DNA from: Vreelandella alkaliphila
GTDB taxonomy: Bacteria > Pseudomonadota > Gammaproteobacteria > Pseudomonadales > Halomonadaceae
NCBI RefSeq assembly: GCF_016107625.1
Contig: NZ_JABASV010000013.1
Location: 16,775 to 80,774, forward strand
Length of the DNA stretch: 64,000 bases
Reading direction: 5' to 3'
The notes beneath the pieces were generated by a model. It searched no databases, was not told where the DNA came from, and saw nothing but the letters and a program-made list of their open reading frames with translations. This document shows, piece by piece, positions 8,247 through 20,245 of this stretch; position 1 is the first letter of the stretch; each line of letters begins with the position of its first letter. A program made the translations under genes and the position numbers.

Positions 8247-8714
8247 TTGGAAAACCTAGATCGCTTTGATCGACGAATTCTTCACGCTCTACAGCGTGAT
8301 GCGCGCCTGACCCTGACCGCTCTGGCCGAGACGGTAAATCTCTCTCCCAGCCAGTGCTCACGACGTATCGTCCGACTGGAGGAAAATGGAGTTACCCAGG
8401 GGCACGCCCTGCGCCTCGACCCGGAAGCGCTAGGGCTTAAAGTCACCGCCTTTATTTTTCTCTCGATGGATAAAGCCCGCATGGCTTCACCCAGCGACGC
8501 TGTGGCAGAGTTATTAACAAGGGATGAAGTTATCGACTGCCACGCAATTACCGGCAACCACGACTTTATTCTCAAAGTCATAGTGGAAGATTTGAGCGAG
8601 CTATCGCGCTTTCTTTCCACCGCAGTAACCAGCTTGCCCGGGATACGTGACATTGCCACTCAGGTGGCCATGAATACCCTTAAGGTCAACGGCCCCCTCA
8701 AAGTTCTACTCTGA
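8247..8714 (+). CDS. kynR: Lrp/AsnC-family regulator, probable KynR
   Basis: A 155-residue regulator with an N-terminal winged HTH (FDRRILHALQRDARLTLTALAETVNLSPSQCSRRIVRLEENGV) and a C-terminal RAM/ligand-binding domain ending near VNGPLKVLL. I chose the TTG start at 8247 because AAGGA sits just upstream and the product then begins with ENLDRFDRRIL, as in relatives. The upstream GTG at 8211 lies inside the operator palindrome. Lrp-type KynR activates kyn genes in response to kynurenine in Pseudomonas. The divergent position beside kynU makes the same role likely here. Confidence 0.85.
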   Translation: MENLDRFDRRILHALQRDARLTLTALAETVNLSPSQCSRRIVRLEENGVTQGHALRLDPEALGLKVTAFIFLSMDKARMASPSDAVAELLTRDEVIDCHAITGNHDFILKVIVEDLSELSRFLSTAVTSLPGIRDIATQVAMNTLKVNGPLKVLL

Positions 8715-8763
8715 AGGAGCCGTTGTGTTTTTAGTAGGCGTTGGCAATGAGTGCTAGCGGATT

Positions 8764-10023
8764 TCAGAGCAGCGCCAGGGTCAGCCAGGGCTGCCAGGCC
8801 AGGAGTACCAGCGCGATTAAGCTCATCGCCAAGAACGGTAATAGCGCACGAAAGATCTGCATCGGTGGCACGCCGGTCATGGAGGAACTAATAAACAGCC
8901 CCGCCCCTACCGGCGGCGTCAGAAGCCCCAGCACCAGGGTCAAGGAAACCACCACGCCGAACTGGTAGGGGGCGATATCAAACTGCTGGGTGGCGATAGG
9001 TAACAGAATCGGCACTACCAGGATGAGCGCAGCGATACCGTCGATGATCATTCCCACTAGCAATAGCACACCGATTACCAGCAGCAGAAAAATAAAGGGA
9101 TCCGTGGTCAGTGAGGCGATCCAAGCGGCAGCCATCTGCGGCAGTTGCTCATAGATGATCACCCAGCCGAAGACACCGGCAGCAGCGATCAACATAATCA
9201 CCAGGCCAGCATTAAAGGCCGTACGCCGCAGAATATCGGGTAAGCGCGCGAAAGTTAGGTCGCGGTAGACATAGCGGCCAATCAGTAGGGCCGCCAGGGA
9301 AGCGAGGGCTGCCGACTCGGTAGGTGTGGCCAAACCGCTTAGGATGCCACCGATGATGATCAGCGGAATCGACATCGCCGGCACTCCCATCAGCAGGTAA
9401 GCGCGCGCTTGGTCACGACTTGGCCAGTCACCTTTGGGATACTGTTCCACTAAGCCGATGACAGTGATGGCAATAAAGAACAGTAGCCCCATCAACAAAC
9501 CAGGCAAAATGCCAGCGACGAACATATCGGCGATGGGCACCTGGGCGATTACTCCATATAGCACGAAGAGCATTGATGGAGGGATAATCGGTGACATCAG
9601 CCCACCTGCAGCGGTAATCGCGGCGCTAAAAGGTTTGTCGTAACCCTCCTGCTCCATGGCAGGCACCATGGCCCGTGACATGATGGCGATCTGCGAAGCC
9701 GCCGAGCCAACAATGGCCGCCATCATCATATTGGCCACCAGGTTGATATACACCAGCCCCCCGCGGAAGCCACCGACAAGGATTCGCGCCAGATCTATTA
9801 GCCGCCGAGTTAAACCTCCTTCATTCATCAGCTCACCTGCCAGCATAAAGAGTGGAATCGCTAGCAAACCATAGTGCTCGATGGCACCGAATAACTGTTG
9901 GGGATAAGAAACGAACAGCAGGGTGTTGCCGGAAGCGACGATATACCAAGCAGCGGTTAACGCCAGCACCAGAGCAATCGGTACCGCTCCCAGTAGCAAT
10001 AAGGTAAATACGGCGAGCGTCAT
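8764..10023 (-). CDS. TRAP transporter large permease (DctM type)
   Basis: A 419-residue protein with about 12-13 membrane segments and the DctM family features: MLAGELMNEGGLTRRLIDLA, MMAAIVGSAASQIAIMS and a C-terminal GLLTPPVGAGLFISSSMTGVP. It is the Na+-coupled transport subunit of a tripartite ATP-independent transporter. It overlaps the DctQ gene by four bases (ATGA), so the two are translationally coupled, and it is the last gene of the dctPQM set. The promoter of the set carries the same 27-bp inverted repeat as the nba operon, pointing to uptake of an aromatic or acidic intermediate of kynurenine degradation (inference). Confidence 0.92.
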   Translation of the reverse strand: MTLAVFTLLLLGAVPIALVLALTAAWYIVASGNTLLFVSYPQQLFGAIEHYGLLAIPLFMLAGELMNEGGLTRRLIDLARILVGGFRGGLVYINLVANMMMAAIVGSAASQIAIMSRAMVPAMEQEGYDKPFSAAITAAGGLMSPIIPPSMLFVLYGVIAQVPIADMFVAGILPGLLMGLLFFIAITVIGLVEQYPKGDWPSRDQARAYLLMGVPAMSIPLIIIGGILSGLATPTESAALASLAALLIGRYVYRDLTFARLPDILRRTAFNAGLVIMLIAAAGVFGWVIIYEQLPQMAAAWIASLTTDPFIFLLLVIGVLLLVGMIIDGIAALILVVPILLPIATQQFDIAPYQFGVVVSLTLVLGLLTPPVGAGLFISSSMTGVPPMQIFRALLPFLAMSLIALVLLAWQPWLTLALL

Positions 10024-10568
10024 GCCAGACTCCTTTTTCCAGACAACAGCCCCTTCAGGCTGTCGATCAAGTTAACCAGCCCGTGCAGTCCCAGCGAGAT
10101 CGAGAAGACCGGTATACAGAGCCAAGACAAGTATTTGGGCAGCCCTAGGGTTCTAGTTCGCTCGGAGTAGATGAAATTAAAGCTTTCCGCCTGGAAGGCA
10201 CTGGTATCGAAGCCTACCCTCCATAATGTTAGTGGGTCATACCAGCGCCAGCACAGCCACAGCATCAGTGCGGCAAACAACAACACAATGGCATCTACTG
10301 TGAGTCGGGAAAGCACCTGAAACCGGAGTGGAAGCGAATCAGTGAGTAGTGTCACCGCGATGCCTTCGCGGCGCTTGAGCACTACCGAGGTAGTCAAAAA
10401 AGTCATCCATACCATGGCATGAATGGCCAGTTCTTCGACCCAATAGAGCGGGCTGCCTAGCGTCCGGGTCACGATATTGAGCAGAATCAGCCCGGTGACA
10501 GCTGCCGCCAGCAGCGCCGCGACAGCGACCTCGAGCCGAGCCAGTCCATGGGAAATTTGCTTGAGCAT
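10020..10568 (-). CDS. TRAP transporter small permease (DctQ type)
   Basis: A 182-residue four-helix membrane protein typical of DctQ subunits: helix 1 AALLAAAVTGLILLNIVTR, then the family motif WVEELAIHAMVWMTFL, and two more C-terminal helices. It scaffolds the DctM permease. I place the start at ATG 10568 (MLKQISHGLARLE) because GGAG lies upstream at suitable spacing; a GTG 33 bases further up would add a non-hydrophobic tail. It lies between the periplasmic binding protein gene and dctM, with a four-base overlap to dctM. Confidence 0.88.
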   Translation of the reverse strand: MLKQISHGLARLEVAVAALLAAAVTGLILLNIVTRTLGSPLYWVEELAIHAMVWMTFLTTSVVLKRREGIAVTLLTDSLPLRFQVLSRLTVDAIVLLFAALMLWLCWRWYDPLTLWRVGFDTSAFQAESFNFIYSERTRTLGLPKYLSWLCIPVFSISLGLHGLVNLIDSLKGLLSGKRSLA

Positions 10569-10622
10569 AGATGGCTCCAACCCCAGTCTACCCTGGGGCA
10601 CTTATTAACACGTCAAGAAGAA

Positions 10623-11609
10623 TTACTCAGCCTTCAGCTGAGCAGCCGTTTCACGCAGCTCCAATAGGACCGGAGCCTTATCAGCCCAGATACCCTCCCA
10701 CCGCTCAACAGCCTCCTGGAAGAAGCTTTGGTCAACCTCGACCACGCGGATGTCTTGCTCGCGTAGCGAGGCTTCCTGTGCTGGCTCACGCTCTAACACG
10801 CTGTCAATGACGCCGCTCAGGTGCTCTTGCATAGTGGTTCTAATCAGTTCCCGATCGGTTTCTTCAAGCTCACGCCAGACGCGCCCAGACACTACCCCTA
10901 CCATCGGAAACATCATGTGGTTGGAGATCAGCAGATGCTCTGCCTGATCATAGAATTTAAGTGCCTCGATAGCCTCGAAATCCATATCGATGGCATCTAC
11001 TTGACCGTTTGCCAGAGCGTCGTAAACATCCGGTAAGGGCAGCGGTGTTGGCGCTGTTCCAGCCGCTAAGTAGAAGTCACGAATCGGCTCGAAGGGGGTG
11101 ATGCGCAGTCGCAGTCCCTCGAGATTCTCAGGCGAGTCGATGCTATTACGGCTGAGGATTTGACGCATGCCGGACATGCCATAGCCAATGCCGACTAATC
11201 CCGTTTGGGCTGGCAGTAGTTCAAGCAGGTCGGTTGCGGTATCGGAGCGAAGCAGGCGCGCGGCATGTGCCACATCCTCTACCAGGTAGGGTGCATAGAG
11301 AGCGCCAAAGTCAGGCGCTCGGTTAGACATTTCGGCAATGGTTAGAAAGGCCATATCCAGCGATCCCGCTTGCAGCTGCTGCACCATTTGTGCCTCGTTT
11401 CCCAACTGCTGAGAAGGAAAGACGCTAACGCTATGCTCACCGCCACTAGCAGCGGCCAGATCATCGCCAAAGGCTTCGGCTGCTTGCGTCCAAAGATGGG
11501 AAGGCGGCGTAATCATGCCCAAGCGAAAATCCCGCGCCTGAGCGCTCCAGGAAACCATGGTCAGGCCAATGGCAAAGGTAGCAGATACCAGTTTGTTGAC
11601 GTTATTCAT
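10623..11609 (-). CDS. TRAP transporter substrate-binding protein (DctP type)
   Basis: A 328-residue periplasmic protein with a Sec signal peptide (hydrophobic core around residues 9-20, cleavage after SAQA near residue 25). It has the DctP fold, including NLEGLRLRIT, whose Arg normally salt-bridges the substrate carboxylate, and the NGQVDAIDMDFEAI helix region. It captures a carboxylated ligand and delivers it to the DctQM permease. It is first in the dctPQM unit, 172 bp after the nba operon end, with an operator-like inverted repeat at 11730-11756. The ligand is unknown; 3-hydroxyanthranilate, anthranilate or kynurenine are candidates by context. Confidence 0.9.
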   Translation of the reverse strand: MNNVNKLVSATFAIGLTMVSWSAQARDFRLGMITPPSHLWTQAAEAFGDDLAAASGGEHSVSVFPSQQLGNEAQMVQQLQAGSLDMAFLTIAEMSNRAPDFGALYAPYLVEDVAHAARLLRSDTATDLLELLPAQTGLVGIGYGMSGMRQILSRNSIDSPENLEGLRLRITPFEPIRDFYLAAGTAPTPLPLPDVYDALANGQVDAIDMDFEAIEALKFYDQAEHLLISNHMMFPMVGVVSGRVWRELEETDRELIRTTMQEHLSGVIDSVLEREPAQEASLREQDIRVVEVDQSFFQEAVERWEGIWADKAPVLLELRETAAQLKAE

Positions 11610-11729
11610 GAGGATATCTCAGCTTTTTTATGTTGTTAGAATCACGCCTGGATCTATCCCAAACGCGGCAGGTGGATGCTTAAGAAGTCTAGCCAGGGCA
11701 GCTATTATTTATAAATCAACCATTCCACC

Positions 11730-11756
11730 TCAGATATTGATTTATGGAATACCTGA
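11730..11756. promoter_or_regulatory. 27-bp inverted repeat upstream of dctP, matching the nba operator
   Basis: TCAGATATT, a nine-base spacer and AATACCTGA form an inverted repeat with one mismatch. The arms and the spacer length match the element at 18919-18945 ahead of the nba operon (TCAGGTATT-N9-AATACCTGA). It lies about 120 bases upstream of the dctP start. The shared form implies one regulator for both units. Confidence 0.7.
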
Positions 11757-11781
11757 GGCGTATGCGCTTTCTGTACGGGCG

Positions 11782-13770
<1,989 letters not shown>

Positions 13771-13791
13771 GACATGCTCCTTGCTATTGAA

Positions 13792-14559
13792 TTAGCGGCA
13801 GGTGAACGCGGATTCACCGAAACCGGCAATTTCTACACTGACGTGGACGCCTGGGCGCAACGCTTCAGCGGCGGTGGCGGCTCCGGCCATGATCAGGCTG
13901 CCAGCGGGCAGGCTGAGTCCCGCCTCGCTAACCAACTTGGAGGCCTCAGCCACGCTGCGCAGCGGATTACCGAGAATCGCGGCGGTGGAGCCGACCTGCG
14001 CCAGTTGACCATCCAGGCGCATCAGCACTCCGGCGTTGTCCAGGCCCGAGAGGTTCCGGGACCAGGGCCCCACCACCAAGCCAGAGGAGGAGCAGTTGTC
14101 TGCCACCACGTCTTCAAGACTAAATTTGAACGCCTCATAGCGGGAGTCGATAATCTCGATGGCCGGCGCGACTGCCTCAATATGCTCGGCAGCCTCCAAT
14201 AGGGTCAGTGGGCGGTCGATAGCGCGACCAACCAGGAAGCACACTTCCGGCTCGGCACGAGGGTGGATATAACGCGACAGCGCCACTTCGCCACCGTCCT
14301 CTTCCAGCATGGCATCGGTAAGCCAGCCCCAGATCAGGCTGTCCACACCCATTTGCTGCATTTTGGCGCGGCTAGTGAAGCCCAACTTGATACCAATGCT
14401 GCGCTCGCCGTCTGCGTAGCGGCGCTGCATGGAGACGCGCTGGATCTCGTAGGCCTGCGCCAAAGAAAAAGGCGTATGGGTGCTGAACTGAGCCAGTGGT
14501 TCGGCATGTCGAGCAGCCTGATCCAGTGCCGTGGCGATGGTGGAAATATTGATGCTCAT
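13792..14559 (-). CDS. nbaG: 4-oxalocrotonate decarboxylase
   Basis: A 255-residue member of the hydratase/decarboxylase family (fumarylacetoacetase-like fold). It has [17 protein letters not shown], the metal-binding [12 protein letters not shown] and [11 protein letters not shown], closer to decarboxylases of the DmpH/XylI type than to hydratases. It converts 4-oxalocrotonate to 2-oxopent-4-enoate and usually forms a complex with the hydratase, whose paralogous gene is in the same operon. The start overlaps the aldolase stop by four bases (ATGA). The two paralogues are distinguished by motif only. Confidence 0.88.
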   Translation of the reverse strand: MSINISTIATALDQAARHAEPLAQFSTHTPFSLAQAYEIQRVSMQRRYADGERSIGIKLGFTSRAKMQQMGVDSLIWGWLTDAMLEEDGGEVALSRYIHPRAEPEVCFLVGRAIDRPLTLLEAAEHIEAVAPAIEIIDSRYEAFKFSLEDVVADNCSSSGLVVGPWSRNLSGLDNAGVLMRLDGQLAQVGSTAAILGNPLRSVAEASKLVSEAGLSLPAGSLIMAGAATAAEALRPGVHVSVEIAGFGESAFTCR

Positions 14560-15581
14560 GCGGGCTCTCCCTGTTTAGCCAGAAGATCCAGCGCCACGTC
14601 GACGATCATATCTTCCTGGCCACCCACCATCTTGCGGCGGCCCAGCTCCACTAAAATATCAATCGTTTTCAAACCATAACGCTCGGCGGCAGCCTCTGCG
14701 TGGCGCAGAAAACTGGAATAAACGCCCGCATAACCTAACGCCAGGGTCTCGCGATCTACCCGCACTGGACGGTCCTGCAGCGGTCGCACTATATCGTCGG
14801 CGGCGTCTATCAAGGTGTAGAGGTCAGTGCCGTGATTCCAGCCCATGCGTTCGGCAGCGGCAATGAAGACTTCCAAGGGAGCATTGCCAGCGCCGGCCCC
14901 CATGCCTGCAAGGCTGGCGTCGATCCGGTCACAGCCTGCTTCCACTGCAGCCATAGAGTTAGCCACGCCGAGACTCAGGTTATGATGGGCATGGATGCCT
15001 AGTTGAGTCGCTGGATTAAGCACTGCTTTCATGGCGCTTACGCGATCGCGCACACCATCCATAGTCAGGGCGCCGCCAGAATCCACCACGTAAATGGTCT
15101 GGGCACCGAAGGACTCCATCAGCCTCCCCTGCTCGGCCAGCCCCTCGGGCGTCTGCATGTGGCTCATCATTAAAAAGCCCACGGTATCCATACCAAGCTT
15201 GCGAGCATGCTCGATATGCTGACGAGAGACATCCGCTTCGGTGCAGTGGGTAGCAATCCGAGCCCCCCGGGCACCAGCAGCATAGGCGGCGTCTAGGTCA
15301 TGTACGGTGCCAATTCCAGGCAACAACAGGGTGGTGATCATGGCATGCTCGACCACCTCGGCCACTGCGTCAATCCACTCCAGGTCACTGTGGGCTCCAA
15401 AGCCGTAGTTGAAGCTGGATCCTTGCAAACCGTCACCATGGGCGACTTCAATAGAGTCCACTTTAGCTGCGTCGAGCGCGCGGGCAATTTGCTGGACATC
15501 CTCAATGCTGTACTGATGACGCACTGCATGACTGCCATCACGCAAGGTCACATCAGAGATATAAAGTTTCTTGTTCATCAT
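14556..15581 (-). CDS. nbaI: 4-hydroxy-2-oxovalerate aldolase
   Basis: A 341-residue HMGL-like TIM-barrel aldolase of the DmpG type. [17 protein letters not shown] at the N-terminus holds the catalytic Arg/Asp pair, and [15 protein letters not shown] the metal-binding His residues. It splits 4-hydroxy-2-oxovalerate into pyruvate and acetaldehyde and channels the aldehyde to the adjacent acylating dehydrogenase. That gene ends eight bases upstream, and the downstream decarboxylase gene overlaps. Two consecutive ATG codons at the start leave a one-residue ambiguity. Confidence 0.95.
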   Translation of the reverse strand: MMNKKLYISDVTLRDGSHAVRHQYSIEDVQQIARALDAAKVDSIEVAHGDGLQGSSFNYGFGAHSDLEWIDAVAEVVEHAMITTLLLPGIGTVHDLDAAYAAGARGARIATHCTEADVSRQHIEHARKLGMDTVGFLMMSHMQTPEGLAEQGRLMESFGAQTIYVVDSGGALTMDGVRDRVSAMKAVLNPATQLGIHAHHNLSLGVANSMAAVEAGCDRIDASLAGMGAGAGNAPLEVFIAAAERMGWNHGTDLYTLIDAADDIVRPLQDRPVRVDRETLALGYAGVYSSFLRHAEAAAERYGLKTIDILVELGRRKMVGGQEDMIVDVALDLLAKQGEPA

Positions 15582-15589
15582 GAAGCTCC

Positions 15590-16531
15590 TCAGGCAATGG
15601 CGGCCAGCAAGCGGGTTTCAGCGAGGCGCTCAGCACAGCTCTTCGCAGCAGAGGTCATAATGTCTAGATTGCCGGCATAGGCGGGTAAATAGTGAGCAGC
15701 CCCTTCAACCTCCAGGAAGATCGAGGTCTTGAGACCGTGAGTTAGGCCTAGGCCGGGTAAGTTAACCGGACGCTCCACGGGCACTGACTCGAACTGCACC
15801 TGCTGTTTAAGGCGATAGCCCGGCACATAAGCTTGCACCGCAGCCACCATTGCATTGATAGAGGCTTCAATGGCGTTTCTGTCTGCCTCCTCAGAGAGTA
15901 CGAAAACGCTATCGCGCATGATCAATGGAGGCTCGGCAGGATTGAGTACGATGATTGCCTTACCCTTGGCAGCACCGCCACAGGATTCGATGGCCTGGGA
16001 GGTGGTCTCGGTAAATTCATCAATATTGGCGCGGGTACCCGGGCCAGCAGACTTGCTGGAAATAGAGGCGACAATCTCGCCGTAGTGCACTCTGGCAACC
16101 TGGGCAACTGCCGCTACCATAGGGATGGTGGCCTGACCGCCACACGTAACCATATTGATATTCGGGGCATCCAGATGCTCATCCATATTGATCGACGGAA
16201 TCACATAGGGACCAATGGCTGCCGGGGTCAGGTCGATGACGTTGATACCGCGATCTTGTAGCATCTCGTTGTGACGCTTATGGGCGCCAGCAGAAGTGGC
16301 GTCAAAGACAATTTTGATGTCGTCAACATTCTCCATAGCCAGCAGACCATCAATTCCCTCGGCAGTCGTAGGGACGCCGAAGCGCTGGGCGCGCGCCAAA
16401 CCGTCTGAGGCCGGATCAATTCCCACCATGGCTCCCATTTCAAGGTACTGGCCGTGCCGCAGAATTTTAATCATCAGATCGGTGCCGATATTGCCGGAGC
16501 CAATGATGGCCACTTTGACTTTTTTGCTCAT
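15590..16531 (-). CDS. nbaJ: Acetaldehyde dehydrogenase (acylating)
   Basis: A 313-residue DmpF-type enzyme that oxidises acetaldehyde to acetyl-CoA with NAD+ and CoA. The N-terminus [17 protein letters not shown] is the Rossmann motif, and Cys130 in [11 protein letters not shown] is the catalytic cysteine. I chose ATG 16531 because the product then aligns with DmpF-type N-termini (Met-x-x-Lys-x-Lys-Val-Ala). An ATG at 16546 overlaps the hydratase stop (ATGA) and would add MREKI; it cannot be excluded. It forms the bifunctional complex with the downstream aldolase. Confidence 0.95.
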   Translation of the reverse strand: MSKKVKVAIIGSGNIGTDLMIKILRHGQYLEMGAMVGIDPASDGLARAQRFGVPTTAEGIDGLLAMENVDDIKIVFDATSAGAHKRHNEMLQDRGINVIDLTPAAIGPYVIPSINMDEHLDAPNINMVTCGGQATIPMVAAVAQVARVHYGEIVASISSKSAGPGTRANIDEFTETTSQAIESCGGAAKGKAIIVLNPAEPPLIMRDSVFVLSEEADRNAIEASINAMVAAVQAYVPGYRLKQQVQFESVPVERPVNLPGLGLTHGLKTSIFLEVEGAAHYLPAYAGNLDIMTSAAKSCAERLAETRLLAAIA

Positions 16532-16542
16532 GATCTTTTCTC

Positions 16543-17355
16543 TCATTGTGGCTTGGCGAAAGCAGCGGTCACACCACCCAGGCCTTGTATTTCGGCGTGA
16601 AAGATATCGCCTGCTGCTGCGGGCACCATGGGGCCAAGAGCACCGGTGAGCAGAATGTCACCAGCGCGCAACGGCTCCCCGAAGCTGGCCATGGTATCGG
16701 CCAGCCATACGGCGGCATTCAAGGGATTGTCGAGACAGGCAGCCCCCGCACCCACTGACACTGGCTCACCGCGCAAGGTCATCTTCATACCGCAACGCAC
16801 TAAGTCGAGAACCTCCAGCGTCACTGGACGGCTGCCGAGTACAAAGCAGCCCGATGAGGCGTTGTCGGCGATGGTGTCCTCAAGGCGGATATCCCATTTA
16901 GCGATGCGACTCCCCACCACCTCAATGGCAGGTAAAGCGAAGGCGGTAGCCCGAATCAGATCCGCTAAGGTATGGCGCTCGTGATCCAGGTCATGCGCCA
17001 GCACCAGAGCGATCTCCGCTTCCACTTTGGGCTGAAGCACGGCATCCACTGCGATAGGCTGACCGTCACCCACCGCCATATCGGCGAAAAGCACTCCGAA
17101 ATCAGGCTGATTAACCCCTAACTGCTGCTGTACGGAGCGAGAAGTAAGCCCTACCTTAAAGCCCACTTGGCGGCGCCCCTGCTCCCGGGCTAGGCGAGTG
17201 TTGTGCTGTTGGACGGCGTAGGCTAAGGCCACCGGGTCAGCGGCGTTCTCCTCCACCTGGGCACGGGCAATCAGCTCACGCACCGGCTTACAGGGCTGTC
17301 CTGTCGCCTGGGCTTGGCTGAGGCGCTCTGCGGCCTCGATCAGGGCAGTATGCAT
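16543..17355 (-). CDS. nbaH: 2-oxopent-4-enoate (2-keto-4-pentenoate) hydratase
   Basis: A 270-residue hydratase of the MhpD/DmpE type with [18 protein letters not shown], the metal-binding [11 protein letters not shown] and [12 protein letters not shown]. It adds water to 2-oxopent-4-enoate to give 4-hydroxy-2-oxovalerate. ATG 17355 has GAGGAG seven bases upstream; an in-frame GTG 18 bases earlier lies against the stop of the aldehyde dehydrogenase gene and is less likely. It is paralogous to the decarboxylase encoded further down the operon and the two proteins probably associate. Confidence 0.9.
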   Translation of the reverse strand: MHTALIEAAERLSQAQATGQPCKPVRELIARAQVEENAADPVALAYAVQQHNTRLAREQGRRQVGFKVGLTSRSVQQQLGVNQPDFGVLFADMAVGDGQPIAVDAVLQPKVEAEIALVLAHDLDHERHTLADLIRATAFALPAIEVVGSRIAKWDIRLEDTIADNASSGCFVLGSRPVTLEVLDLVRCGMKMTLRGEPVSVGAGAACLDNPLNAAVWLADTMASFGEPLRAGDILLTGALGPMVPAAAGDIFHAEIQGLGGVTAAFAKPQ

Positions 17356-17369
17356 AGCAATCTCCTCGC

Positions 17370-18836
17370 TCACGGGTTAACGCAGATGGTGGTCAGTTCG
17401 GAATAAAAATCGAGGGAGTGGCGGCCGCCCTCGCGTCCAAGGCCAGAAAGCCGCGCTCCTCCGAAGGGCGTGCGCAAGTCGCGCAGGAACCAGGTATTGA
17501 CCCATACCATGCCCACATGGAACTGACGAGAAACTCGGTGGGCACGGCCCAGATCCTGGGTCCAAAGCGCTGTTGCCAGGCCATAAACGGTATTGTTAAC
17601 CCGCTCGATCACCTCATCCTCACGGTCGAAGGGGGCGATATGGCAGACAGGCCCAAAGACCTCCTCCTGGACACAGCGAGCATCGTCGGCCAGGCCGGTC
17701 CAGATAGTTGGCCGTACATAAGCCCCCTGATCGCGAGCATCGCCAAACGTTGGCACTTCGCCGCCAGTCACCACAGTGGCGCCCTCTTCCCGAGCTAATT
17801 CAAAGTAGCTGAGTACCTTCTCGCGATGCTGGCGAGAGATCATTGACCCCATATCAATACCGGGCTCATCCGGATAGCCGATTTTGAGCCCTTCGGCTTT
17901 CTCTTTGAGAGCGGCCACGAAACGCTCAAAAATAGGACGCTCTACATAGACTCGTTCGGAGCAGAGGCACACCTGACCGGCATTGGTGAAACTGGAGCGG
18001 GCCACGCCAGCCACCGCCGCCTCAAAATCACAGTCAGCAAAGACCACGGCGGCATTCTTGCCGCCCAATTCGAAGGAAACGTCACGAACACCCTCGGCGG
18101 CCACCTTCATGATTTCACTGCCGGTGCGAGACTCACCGGTAAAGGTGATAGCGTCTACGTCGGGGTGTTTGGTCAAAAACTCACCGGCGGAGCCTGGGCC
18201 AAAGCCATGGATCAGGTTGAATACGCCTTCGGGCAGCCCTGCGTCATGAATCACTTCGGCCAACAGAGTAGCTGTGGAGGGAGATTCTTCAGAGGGCTTA
18301 ACCACTACCGAGTTACCGCAAGCCAAGGCGGGTGCCACCTTCCAGGTAAGCAACAGCATCGGTAGGTTCCAGGGGGAGATAATCGCAACCACACCATGAG
18401 GTTTACGCACCGAGTAGCTGAACACATCACTGCCATCGGGAGCACGCATCTCGAAGTAATCGCCGCCAGACTGGCGGATAAGCTCGGCAAAAGTGCGGAA
18501 GTTGTGCACACCACGCGCGATATCCAGACGGCGAGCCTGTTCCACCGGGCGACCGGTGTCGGCCACCTCTGCGGCCACAAATTCTTCAAAACGGCGCTCG
18601 ATACCCGCGGCGATACGCATCAGCACATCGGCTCGTTCACTGGCACTGGTGCGGGCCCAAGGGCCAGATTGGGCGGCTTTGGCGGCACTAACGGCGCGCC
18701 CCACCAAAGCTTCGTCGGCTTCGCAGACCTGACTCAGCAAACGGCCATCGATGGGTGAGATATTGGGGAAAGTCTGTTCGGTGGCAAGAAATTCACCGCC
18801 GACATAATTGAGAAGCTGGGGGGCTATGGTCGACAC
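17370..18836 (-). CDS. nbaE: 2-aminomuconate-6-semialdehyde dehydrogenase
   Basis: A 488-residue NAD-dependent aldehyde dehydrogenase. Catalytic Asn157 (SPWNLPM), Glu256 (FELGGK) and Cys290 (NAGQVC) are present. Arg108 matches the substrate-carboxylate Arg of characterised 2-aminomuconate-6-semialdehyde dehydrogenase. It oxidises the ACMSD product to 2-aminomuconate. It is the first gene of the nba operon, with a GTG start preceded by GGAG six bases upstream. The promoter region to its right contains the 27-bp inverted repeat shared with dctP. Confidence 0.92.
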   Translation of the reverse strand: MSTIAPQLLNYVGGEFLATEQTFPNISPIDGRLLSQVCEADEALVGRAVSAAKAAQSGPWARTSASERADVLMRIAAGIERRFEEFVAAEVADTGRPVEQARRLDIARGVHNFRTFAELIRQSGGDYFEMRAPDGSDVFSYSVRKPHGVVAIISPWNLPMLLLTWKVAPALACGNSVVVKPSEESPSTATLLAEVIHDAGLPEGVFNLIHGFGPGSAGEFLTKHPDVDAITFTGESRTGSEIMKVAAEGVRDVSFELGGKNAAVVFADCDFEAAVAGVARSSFTNAGQVCLCSERVYVERPIFERFVAALKEKAEGLKIGYPDEPGIDMGSMISRQHREKVLSYFELAREEGATVVTGGEVPTFGDARDQGAYVRPTIWTGLADDARCVQEEVFGPVCHIAPFDREDEVIERVNNTVYGLATALWTQDLGRAHRVSRQFHVGMVWVNTWFLRDLRTPFGGARLSGLGREGGRHSLDFYSELTTICVNP

Positions 18837-18918
18837 GGTTGTCTCCGAAACGTTGTTTTAATTCATTTCGGAAGAGTGTAGGCAGGGCAGGTATCATTGC
18901 ATAATCAATAAAAACCCA

Positions 18919-18945
18919 TCAGGTATTTAAAAAAAGAATACCTGA
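18919..18945. promoter_or_regulatory. 27-bp inverted repeat upstream of the nba operon
   Basis: TCAGGTATT, a nine-base spacer (TAAAAAAAG) and AATACCTGA form a perfect inverted repeat about 85 bases before nbaE. The same arms and spacing recur at 11730-11756 before dctP. The LysR-type gene just upstream is the first candidate for the cognate regulator, although nine-base arms with a nine-base spacer are not a classic T-N11-A box. Confidence 0.7.
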
Positions 18946-19059
18946 CCCTGTCAGCGCCCGGCCCCTCCCCATCAAGCCGCCAATCCAAAAAGGGCACCTG
19001 GTTATATAAGCGTTGTAAACTCATAGCCGTAGAACTCTGAGCGCAAAAATGCACTGAAG

Positions 19060-19992
19060 TCACGCCTCCTTGAGGCATTCACGAAACAGTTTTGCGGCAG
19101 GGCCTAGCTCTCGACCAGAAGCGGAAAAGCAACCGATATCGCCAAAAGCCAGCGACTTTCCGAGCTTAAAAACCTTGAGTAGCCCCGCCTCTGCGAAAGG
19201 CGAAGCCGCCTCGTAAGGCATCAAAGCAACGGTTTCTTGATCTTGCATCAAGGTTAAATTCGTCAGAATGGATAAAGACTCGACAACATTGGAGGGAACG
19301 GTCAAACCCTCTTCGGCAAAAAGTTTATCGGCAGTACGTCTTAGTAATGACTCTCGAGTAGGCAGGACCCATGGAAAGGGATGTAACTTCTCAAGGGTTA
19401 ACGATTGGCTTTCGTGCAGGGGATGTTTCGCACCGGCGACAATGCATAACTCTTCACTGTAGAGGGTTTCCACCGTAAGACTATTAGCCTCATCTCGCCA
19501 ACGCCAGTCATCAGGAACACGTCCAACCACCAAGTCAACGTCGCCCACTTCCACTGCAGGAAACAGTTGATCCATCTGACCGACACGTAAAGACACCATG
19601 ACGCTGGGTGCTCTTTGCTTAAGCAATCGGATTGCTTTTGGAAGCAAGGAAACTGACGCCGAAATCAACGTGCCGACGACGACATGACCACTGGTCCCCT
19701 CCTGAAAAGCATTCACTTCGTCTGTCAAGCTGCGCAGCTCTGCCATCAGCAGCTTTGCACGTTTCAAAACAAGCTCACCTAACTCAGTGGGAACGACCCC
19801 ACGGTTCCCCCTGACGAGTAGCGGGCTGTCAAAATATACTTCTAAGTCATGTATCACTTTGCTAACGGCTGGCTGTGTCAAATTGAGCATCTGGGAAGCT
19901 CGTAGCATTGAGCCGCTTAAAACCACCTGCTCAAAGACCATTAGCTGATGAAATTTCAACTTACGTGTAATAGAGGAATCTGTGTATTTCAT
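19060..19992 (-). CDS. LysR-family transcriptional regulator
   Basis: A 310-residue LTTR. The N-terminal HTH is at residues 12-75 (FHQLMVFEQVVLSGSMLRASQMLNLTQPAVSKVIHDLE in character) with a C-terminal periplasmic-binding-like effector domain from about residue 95. It lies directly upstream of the nba operon and is transcribed in the same direction, with a 223-bp gap containing the inverted repeat. It is the likely regulator of the operon, with 3-hydroxyanthranilate or another pathway intermediate as effector (inference). The effector cannot be read from the sequence. Confidence 0.88.
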   Translation of the reverse strand: MKYTDSSITRKLKFHQLMVFEQVVLSGSMLRASQMLNLTQPAVSKVIHDLEVYFDSPLLVRGNRGVVPTELGELVLKRAKLLMAELRSLTDEVNAFQEGTSGHVVVGTLISASVSLLPKAIRLLKQRAPSVMVSLRVGQMDQLFPAVEVGDVDLVVGRVPDDWRWRDEANSLTVETLYSEELCIVAGAKHPLHESQSLTLEKLHPFPWVLPTRESLLRRTADKLFAEEGLTVPSNVVESLSILTNLTLMQDQETVALMPYEAASPFAEAGLLKVFKLGKSLAFGDIGCFSASGRELGPAAKLFRECLKEA

Positions 19993-20193
19993 AGCTTTAT
20001 GGCATACCGAGTGGTTGGCAATCTTTAGGTGAGCAAAACTCCATGGAATAGATCACGTAGTGCAGAACAGCGCTGCCAGCGTTAGAACCAGTCACGTTTC
20101 CAGGGAGCAACCACTCAAAAAGTGGATGACTGTAAGTACACCCTACTAACGGCAAGAAGGAAAGCTCATGATGCGGCGCTCCAATCCACAGAA

Positions 20194-20219
20194 AAGCCGC
20201 TACTAAAAAGTAGCGGCTT
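20194..20219 (-). terminator. Rho-independent terminator after the DsrE-like gene
   Basis: AAGCCGCTAC, a six-base loop and GTAGCGGCTT form a perfect ten-base stem. It lies 27 bases after the stop of the leftward DsrE-like gene, followed on the minus strand by TTC and TGTGG rather than a long U-run. Confidence 0.75.
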
Positions 20220-20245
20220 CATACTGCCAGCATGGCACTAACGTT